From Hedera helix (lineage: Eukaryota; Streptophyta; Magnoliopsida; Apiales; Araliaceae), in assembly GCA_947179155.2 (NCBI GenBank), contig OX359266.1, positions 14,460,098 through 14,524,097 on the forward strand: 64,000 nucleotides of DNA, written 5' to 3'. Shown here piece after piece: positions 60,507 to 64,000 of this stretch (position 1 is the first letter of the stretch; each line of letters opens with the position of its first letter). A program made the translations under genes and the position numbers. The notes beneath the pieces are model-generated. The model was given only the letters and a program-made list of their open reading frames with translations. It was not told the DNA's origin and did not search any database.

Positions 60507-63500
60507 CGTAATATCCCGGATATTTAAGAGATTCAGAAATAAAATCCAATACAAATAAGGGGTAAAATATAAAACCGAGATTGGAGAAAAGAAAAGAATT
60601 GTGTAGAGGAATAATTAAACATTTAACCTAATTTATATGTTAATTAAATGTGAGTAATCATGAGCTATGAGCATTAAACCTAAAGTCGGTTAATATGAAT
60701 ACTGTGTGATATATTAAGAGTTAGATATTTATACAACGTGTAAATATAAAATCACTAATCACGAATACGGAATGAAATATGAGGAAGAAACTTTACATAA
60801 ATGGAAAGATTAGGAACTTTCCATAAATGAAAATTTTCCATAAAAGTAAATTTTAGAGAAAATGAGATATGACCATTTTTCCCTAGAGTATTTTGTAATG
60901 ACTTCAATGTCCTAATAATCACCTAAAGACCATATTACACTTGGTTGGTGAGGTGTAATGAGAAGTTTGCCCTTGGAGATAAAATTTAATTAATTGGCCT
61001 AAACCCTAATTCATTAATTGTTATGGCAAAATTGGTGAGAATTGTATTAGTTGGCCCAATCTAATAAGTAGAAGACCCAATGTAAATGTAAAGAAGTCCA
61101 ATATAGGAATTAATTAACAAGCCCAACCTGTTAGGTAAATGAATGATATGAATGTTATATGGCCAAGAGATAAATTAATTTATCAACCAATCAAGCCCAA
61201 TTAGTTAGATCAATGGTTGTGATTAAATGAAAGTCCAACAAGGGATCTAATAAAGGGTCCAAGTAATTTAATTATACCCTAGGGGACACCCAATAGAATT
61301 ATGTGAGAAGCCTAATTGGTAATAATAATTGCAAGTAAGGTGGTTATTAATAATGTAGCTTAATGAATTAATTTAACAAGTTCAATGTTTATATACTAAC
61401 AAGACTTGCAAAGATTTATTAGTGTGGCCAAACAATTAATGTTAAGAGCCCAAGGAAATCGATTCAAGAGTCCAACCAATATTAATCAATTTAGCACAAT
61501 GAGGTATACTTACATGTATGGTTAATGTGATCCAATATAATTTAAATTCTAGCCCTAATGATAGAATAAGAGAAGTCCAAACGATTAAAAAATTTAACTA
61601 GTGGACTAAACTAAGAAAATTAAATTGTGCAGGCAATTTAAAATAGTAAGTCTAATTGGATTATATATGTAGTCCAAAGATGTTATTGAATTAAGTTCAA
61701 ATTGAATTAAACTAGTAGTCAAAGTGGCATATTAGTAGGAATTAAATGATGGCCCAAATGTTGATAGCTATCATGAGTTAACTAGTAGTCCAATTGGAAT
61801 ATATTGACAGCCCAAAATAATGGTAACATTGAGCCCAAATGAATTTAAATTCAAGGCCAATGTGTGGCCCAAATTGTGGATGTAATGGTTAGTTAAATAT
61901 ATATATTGATGTATATATATATTGATAATTATATGAGCATTATTGGAATAAAAGAAAAATAAAAAATTGGGGGAAATGAAGATGGAGAAACCATAATGGA
62001 TTGAATGCTCCAAGCTTTCCTTAATTTACTCCAAGAAAGAACCCTCCACAATGCAAACCTTTGTTAATCATGTTTTGGAGAGAGATGATTGCAAATATTG
62101 GTGAAGTAAGATAGATGTACAATATTTATGTATTTTACTAGCCAAATAAGGGAAATGATGAGCGTGTTAATTTATTAGTTATTTTTTTAAGTGTTGGAGA
62201 AAAGAAAAGAAAGAGGAAGAGAAAATAAGGAAGTTTAAAAGAAAGAGAGCTCTAGAATTTTGAGAGAGAGTTTGAGAGTTCATTGGTTATTTCACTAAGT
62301 GTTAGAAGTTTCGCTCTAGAGAAAAGAAAACAAATAAAGAGCAAGTGTTAGAAGAGGCTATGGTGGTCGTATTTAGCAACGAAAGGATGGAATGGTCAAA
62401 CAATAACAAGAAGGAGAACTCGTGAGGTTCAAAAGTATTTTAACTCTTAAAACTCTAGATTTAACTTGTGATATTGTTAGATCAAAGTTTTTGTTGTGGG
62501 AGATCTATGTATTTTAGTAATGGAACATGGTGGTTCCGGAGCATAAGGATGGTTATGTGTTGGAACTATGTGTTTATATGGTTAGATTTCATGTTTTTAT
62601 TCAAAAGATTAAGAAATTATAAGATTGGTTGGTTTAAAACCCTAGATGGTGACTAATAATTTTCATAAGAAAACCTAGTTCTGGTTAAAGTGATTTATAG
62701 ATGTATTGATGGATATCAAGGATCTAAAAGTTTTGTAAATGAACTATTTTGATGTGAACAAAAATGGAGCCTAGATGAGCTCATATGGATTTTGATTCAA
62801 ACTATGATATGTTTTGATAAAAATCCTAGCTATAAAGCTTGAGTTTTCAAATGGAATCAACTTGTATGGTTGAATATGTAATAGATCTATGAGTTTTATC
62901 ATAGATATAAAATTTTGGTGATGTTGTGTTTTGGAAAAAAAAAATGTTAGAATGAGCTTATAATGACTTTTATGGTCAAGTATATTTTTAAACTAAACCT
63001 TAAGGATTTTGATCATGTTCGATCATGGTTGTGGATTCTAAAAAATAATTGTTGATTTGAAAACTCTTTGGTTTTGGTAAAGTTATGAATCCACAAAGTC
63101 ATGGTTCGAATTTAACCTCAATCTGATAAGAAATGAATAAGTTGTAAACTTTTGAGCAAGCAAAACTATGAAATTAGTTTGCATTCCGTGTTTAAAAGCA
63201 GTTTTGAGTCCACTTCCAATTATAATTTAGTTGTGTGATCTAAAGAGAAGTAGTAGATGAAGAAGTTAAGATCATGTGAGTGCTTGGATCACTCAAAAAA
63301 GTTAAGAAATAAAAAAGTTATAGATGTTAGAGTGTCTGAGGGTCGAATAGTCCATGAATTAAGGTTTTTGGAACTTTGGCCGAGCATTGTAGCGGAGGAA
63401 AGTACTGTCGCAACGATCAAACGTTCTGCCCATATTCTATTTTTGTTGTCCGAGTCAGATTTTCTTTAAAAATTTAAGTTGAAATGAGTGTCAAATGAAT

Positions 63501-64000
63501 ATGTTTATATAATAAACTAATATATATATATATAATCTACCAGTGACTAGTTGGTAGACAAATAAAGAATAAGGTTAATATAAATAAAATAAAAGTATTT
63601 GTATTGTTTGAAGATTTTTAAATATTATTAAATAGTTAATAATATTTATATGTGGTTAATAGATTATCAAAGATTGATAATAGGAAGTGTTTGGTACACT
63701 ATTAAATGTCCGAAGTGTTAAGTTGTGTAAAAGAAGAAAGTTTAATTGAATTAAATCAAGGTAAAGTGTTCATTAATGACTAATTATTAGACCAACTATT
63801 AAATGTAGGTCGTCGAAGAACGTGCAGTGATGGCGTAAACAGGATGACCGCATCAGGCAAATTTTTCAGTATTGTGATATTCTTGAGAACTTGATGTTAT
63901 GTGCATTGTTATGCTACAAAGTGATTGTAAATTATTATATGAAGCTATATAGATGTTATATGTGCTATGTGGAATCAATGAATATGAATTTTTTGAAATA
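60507..64000 (+). mobile_element. Second family B LTR, truncated by window edge
   Basis: Begins CGTAATATCCCGGATATTT (TG end mutated to CG or misplaced by a base). It follows the order of solo LTR B, diverged: GCCCA-rich region (61000-61870), gene-like leader with GAGAG runs (about 62180-62350), then GTGATGGCGTAAACAGGATG...GCAAATTTTTCAG near 63830, matching about 49935-49985. Whether an internal region follows cannot be told. The small ORFs within it show no known domain. Confidence 0.78.

Noticed and set aside
62468..62656. 62-codon ORF and other short ORFs in LTR B copy 2
   Set aside because: No domain, not conserved in solo LTR B, and of a length expected by chance.
1..64000. CRISPR arrays, bacterial operons, rRNA or tRNA genes, defence systems
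   Set aside because: None seen. The regular repeats present are LTR-internal tandem repeats or microsatellites, and the window is plant nuclear DNA. tRNA-like words are only primer binding sites.

Overview
The window is plant nuclear DNA, most likely from an eudicot with a large repeat fraction. It is AT-rich, contains no intact host gene, and is almost entirely LTR retrotransposons of recognisable plant lineages: Ty3/gypsy Tekay(Del)-like and Tat/Ogre-like, and Ty1/copia SIRE-like and possibly Angela-like. Several MITEs are also present. The only host-derived coding trace I recognise is a short broken syntaxin (KNOLLE-type Qa-SNARE) fragment near 9.5 kb. Eudicot is an inference from AT content and TE composition. 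All identifications were made by reading; no database search was possible.

Layout. (1) 1-8849: a Tekay-like element, here T1, on the minus strand. It has an uninterrupted 1543-codon gag-pol ORF, a PBS, a PPT and a 3.3 kb 5' LTR. The 699 bp of 3' LTR inside the window are identical to the 5' LTR, so insertion was very recent. (2) 8850-14700: AT-rich intergenic DNA with a Stowaway-like MITE, fold-back repeats and the syntaxin fragment. (3) 14700-42225: a nested stack. A Tat/Ogre-like LTR (about 14700-16037 plus 34012-34207) is split by a SIRE-like copia element, D (16038-34011, minus strand). D is itself split inside its protease region by element C (23167-30321). The Tat gag remnant (35036-38164) carries an hAT-type MITE, and a full Tat LTR lies beyond it in the opposite orientation (39699-42225). 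(4) 42441-64000: an old Tekay-like element, A, on the plus strand. Its 5' LTR holds a solo LTR of another family (B), its leader ORF holds a copia-type solo LTR, and its 3' LTR holds a second B copy that runs off the window.

The most unusual object is element C. It is flanked by a perfect 5-bp target duplication (ACTGA), but both outer ends are the same LTR terminus (the U5 end) in inverted orientation. The 5' LTR has been replaced by 273 bp of LTR followed by 629 bp of the same LTR inverted. This is what is expected if a minus-strand cDNA snapped back, copied its own 5' end and then integrated.

Across the gypsy elements two small conserved structures recur. One is an 18-nt hairpin just upstream of the PPT, with a compensatory base-pair change in element A. 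The other is a roughly 22-28 bp LTR block shared by T1, C and B, whose LTRs otherwise differ. Decay differs sharply between elements: T1 is open throughout, whereas A, D and the Tat remnant carry many stops, a good share of them consistent with cytosine deamination.
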